A stretch of 64,000 bases of DNA from Vandiemenella viatica (taxonomy: Eukaryota; Arthropoda; Insecta; Orthoptera; Morabidae): the NCBI GenBank assembly GCA_031002005.1, contig CM061919.1, positions 32,577,088 to 32,641,087 on the forward strand. The letters run 5' to 3'. Both the position numbers and the translations under genes were made by a program. The notes under the pieces were generated by a model. That model searched no databases, was not told where the DNA came from, and saw nothing but the letters and a program-made list of their open reading frames with translations. Position 1 is the first letter of the stretch, and each line of letters opens with the position of its first letter. This document shows, in pieces, positions 61,191 through 64,000 of the stretch.

Positions 61191-61825
61191 TGTATTTATT
61201 TATCTTGTTTCATCAATCCCTGCCGAGGAAGGACCTCTGGGATGTGAAACATGTCATGGCTAATACACATACACACAATATGAGTCATAATTACAGTGAA
61301 AACAATTATGTTACAAGACAAATAAAGAGAATAAAAATAAACATTAATTTTTACAACTGAGTTTTGCAAAAGGTCATATTGAATACAATTAATTATTTTG
61401 TTCAAATTCTTTATTGGAGTAGAAGGAGTTGATAACAAGATAATCTCTCAGCTTTCCTCTAAATACATCTTTATTATCTGCAAACTGTTTTATGCTCTTG
61501 GAAAATGTATTAAACCGATGTATCCCAGAATAATTAATTCCTCTTTGTGCTAATGACAGAGATGTTTGTGTTTTGTGCATGTGAGTTGTGTTTCTTGCAT
61601 TGAAATTGTGTACCTGTGAACTAGAACTAAACATGTTAAAATGTTCTATGACAAAGCACATGAGAGACTATATATACTGAGAAGTCACTGTAAGAATATT
61701 TAGTTGTTAAAAAAGTCTGCAAGAAGTTTTTGGTTTTACCCTATACACATCCTGTGCTGTGAAAACTCTTTTACTTTGGGAAGAGTTTCCCCCCAAAAAT
61801 GTACCATATGACTTAACTGAATGAA
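61191..61825 (-). mobile_element. 5'-truncated LINE, same family as 1988-3430
   Basis: A minus-strand copy of the 3' part of the LINE at 1988-3430. It carries a C-terminal RT segment (SLSLAQRGINYSG, then KLRDYLVINSFYS) and the 3' UTR with CATCCCAGAGGTCCTTCCTC. The tail is an AAATA-type repeat at the low end. It breaks off inside the RT near 61825. Its frame is interrupted near 61665. Confidence 0.8.
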
Positions 61826-62072
61826 AATATGAGGAGAACTTCTATTTCGTTAATTCTTGCAAAGATAGCACTACTTAACGTCTTCAGTTGCCGCCACCAC
61901 GTCAAGAACTCGACTGACTTCGTGAATACCATACAGTCTTTAACAGTTTCAGATTCTGACATCCTTGTTAGTTTAGACGTTGTGTCTCTCTTTACACGTG
62001 TGCCAGTAAAGGACATTCTGGACTTAATTCACTGTCATTTTGAACCACGTACCGCAGACCTCTTTGACCAGT
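61826..62072 (+). pseudogene. Penelope-like reverse transcriptase fragment
   Basis: The plus strand reads HHVKNSTDFVNTIQSL followed by DILVSLDVVSLFTRVPVKD, the palm region (motif A) of Penelope-like RTs. These enzymes pair with a GIY-YIG endonuclease that is not visible here. The fragment has no stop to the assembly gap at 62073, so more of it may lie in the gap. Confidence 0.75.
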
Positions 62073-63072
62073 NNNNNNNNNNNNNNNNNNNNNNNNNNNN
62101 NNNNNNNNNNNNNNNNNNNNNNNNNNNNNNNNNNNNNNNNNNNNNNNNNNNNNNNNNNNNNNNNNNNNNNNNNNNNNNNNNNNNNNNNNNNNNNNNNNNN
62201 NNNNNNNNNNNNNNNNNNNNNNNNNNNNNNNNNNNNNNNNNNNNNNNNNNNNNNNNNNNNNNNNNNNNNNNNNNNNNNNNNNNNNNNNNNNNNNNNNNNN
62301 NNNNNNNNNNNNNNNNNNNNNNNNNNNNNNNNNNNNNNNNNNNNNNNNNNNNNNNNNNNNNNNNNNNNNNNNNNNNNNNNNNNNNNNNNNNNNNNNNNNN
62401 NNNNNNNNNNNNNNNNNNNNNNNNNNNNNNNNNNNNNNNNNNNNNNNNNNNNNNNNNNNNNNNNNNNNNNNNNNNNNNNNNNNNNNNNNNNNNNNNNNNN
62501 NNNNNNNNNNNNNNNNNNNNNNNNNNNNNNNNNNNNNNNNNNNNNNNNNNNNNNNNNNNNNNNNNNNNNNNNNNNNNNNNNNNNNNNNNNNNNNNNNNNN
62601 NNNNNNNNNNNNNNNNNNNNNNNNNNNNNNNNNNNNNNNNNNNNNNNNNNNNNNNNNNNNNNNNNNNNNNNNNNNNNNNNNNNNNNNNNNNNNNNNNNNN
62701 NNNNNNNNNNNNNNNNNNNNNNNNNNNNNNNNNNNNNNNNNNNNNNNNNNNNNNNNNNNNNNNNNNNNNNNNNNNNNNNNNNNNNNNNNNNNNNNNNNNN
62801 NNNNNNNNNNNNNNNNNNNNNNNNNNNNNNNNNNNNNNNNNNNNNNNNNNNNNNNNNNNNNNNNNNNNNNNNNNNNNNNNNNNNNNNNNNNNNNNNNNNN
62901 NNNNNNNNNNNNNNNNNNNNNNNNNNNNNNNNNNNNNNNNNNNNNNNNNNNNNNNNNNNNNNNNNNNNNNNNNNNNNNNNNNNNNNNNNNNNNNNNNNNN
63001 NNNNNNNNNNNNNNNNNNNNNNNNNNNNNNNNNNNNNNNNNNNNNNNNNNNNNNNNNNNNNNNNNNNNNNNN
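62073..63072. other. Assembly gap (1000 N)
   Basis: Exactly 1000 undetermined bases, probably a placeholder of fixed size. Open frames that appear to span it are artefacts. Confidence 0.99.
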
Positions 63073-64000
63073 TAAGAGAGCCCTCCATAAGAAGGCAAGT
63101 TGAGGAACGTCTCAATAATGAACTGAAAAACATGTCTTGTAATTTGCACACAGAAGATAAAATTGAAACATTAAATTCGATAGTATTAGCTGTTAAAGAT
63201 GAATATCCGAAAACTGATTCGGCCAAACGGAAGACATGGAGGACAGATGAGATTTTGGACATGATGGAAAGAGTAATCCTGATGAATATAAAAATATCAA
63301 TAAGATGATGAGGAATAAATTAAGAGAAGGTAAAGAAAAGGAAATACAGGTGAAATGTGCTCTACAGTTGAAATATGACATTTTCAACATTCACAGGAAC
63401 GTTAGAGAGGTAACAGGCAGATGTAGACCTAATACAGTGAATAAACTAGTAGACAGTGAGGGAAACGTCATTGCAGATACTCAACATACCTGAGATGCAT
63501 GGAAGAGAAACATAAAACAACTGTTCTCAGATAGCAGTCCGGAACCTCCACAGTTTGAATGTGAAACAGGTCCAAGAATTTTACTGACTGAAGTACAAGC
63601 TGCAATAAAAGGAATGAAAGATGATAAAACTCCAGGCCCTGGCAAGATAAATGCAGAATTTTTTAAACTGCTTCATAAAGAGAGTACAAAGTGGTTGACC
63701 ACATTGTTGAATGACTTCTACAACTCTAGCAGTATTCCTCGAGACTGGCTCGAATTAGAGTTTATTAAATTACCAAAAAAATAAACCGGAGCTAAGTCAT
63801 GTGGTAACTACAGAACGATAAGCCTTATGAGCCACACATTATAGCTCTTTCTGAAGATTATTCACCGAAGGATATATAAACTATGTGAAGAATATGTATC
63901 ACCTACACAGTTCAGATTCAGAAATGCAGTTGGAACACGAGAAGCTCTGTTCAGCATCCAACTTCTATTTCAACAATGCAGAGATATAAATTGTGATGTC
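63073..64000 (+). pseudogene. LINE linker and RT start, continues past the window
   Basis: The frame after the gap has a basic linker (KRKTWRTDEILDMME) and, after a shift near 63300, REVTGRCRPNTVNKLVDSEG. A PGPGKINAEFFKLLHKES stretch follows with the RT entry motif. Then come LLNDFYNSSSIPRDWL, CGNYRTISLMSHTL and FRFRNAVGTREALFSIQ. Stops lie at about 63490, 63783 and 63842. The catalytic YADD core lies beyond 64000. It encodes a LINE RT of the type that has the endonuclease upstream, which would fall in the gap. The clade cannot be assigned. Confidence 0.75.

Noticed and set aside
61829..63308. Long open frames of over 380 codons across 62073-63072
   Set aside because: They cross 1000 N bases, so the open frames are artefacts of the gap.

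Overview
This window comes from a eukaryotic, almost certainly arthropod (insect-like), genome. It is AT-rich and repeat-dense. I found no host gene that can be supported. What is here is a pile of nested transposable elements: several non-LTR retrotransposons, hAT DNA transposons, MITEs, tRNA-derived SINEs, two satellite arrays, a Penelope-like fragment and a decayed Maverick/Polinton virus-like transposon. The arthropod assignment is an inference. It rests on the element mixture and on a TATA box plus TCAGT initiator promoter near 38.8 kb. The species cannot be read from the sequence.

Layout. 1-14.5 kb: an old minus-strand LINE is split by a giant inverted-repeat element (about 1127-13138). 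Its arms of roughly 4-4.6 kb carry one SINE copy each, and the left arm was later hit by a 5'-truncated LINE. 14.5-26 kb: a nest in which a hAT transposon (15109-25375, TIR CAGGGGCGCCG, TSD CTCAGCAC) holds a nearly intact RTE-like LINE (TSD AACTGTGAACAGT), a LINE/SINE remnant and a second, 5'-truncated RTE-like LINE (TSD AAATCGCTGATAT). 26-31 kb: a microsatellite, a 152-bp MITE and two adjacent satellite arrays of about 167-bp and 189-bp monomers, both organised as alternating dimers. 31.1-37.1 kb: a full-length I-like LINE with gag, endonuclease, RT and RNase H, frameshifted, with TSD AAATTTCGATA. 37-41.4 kb: mostly unremarkable DNA, plus a hAT-type transposase start preceded by a heat-shock-like promoter, and a minisatellite. 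41.4-46.06 kb: a minus-strand Jockey-like LINE with an internal RT deletion, next to the gag of another LINE. 46.07-59.7 kb: a decayed Polinton. 59.8-64 kb: an inverted repeat, a truncated LINE, a Penelope-like RT fragment, a 1000-bp assembly gap and the start of another LINE RT that runs off the end.

The Polinton is the most gene-rich part. On the minus strand it has major capsid, penton-like protein, adenovirus-type protease and a phospholipase A2-domain protein. On the plus strand it has a packaging ATPase, a small conserved ORF, an uncharacterised Polinton protein and an integrase. A protein-primed DNA polymerase B follows on the minus strand. Every large ORF is broken by stops or frameshifts, and polymerase motif C has lost an aspartate. 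The polymerase seems to have a 5' leader of small symmetric phase-1 exons, three of them repeats of one another, which I regard as the most unusual feature here. A second TIR element of about 2.5 kb sits inside the Polinton.

The genes do not form a host pathway. The LINE proteins (nucleic-acid-binding gag, APE endonuclease, RT) served retrotransposition, the hAT ORFs cut-and-paste transposition, and the Polinton genes self-synthesis and capsid assembly. The target-site duplications allow much of the order of insertion to be reconstructed.
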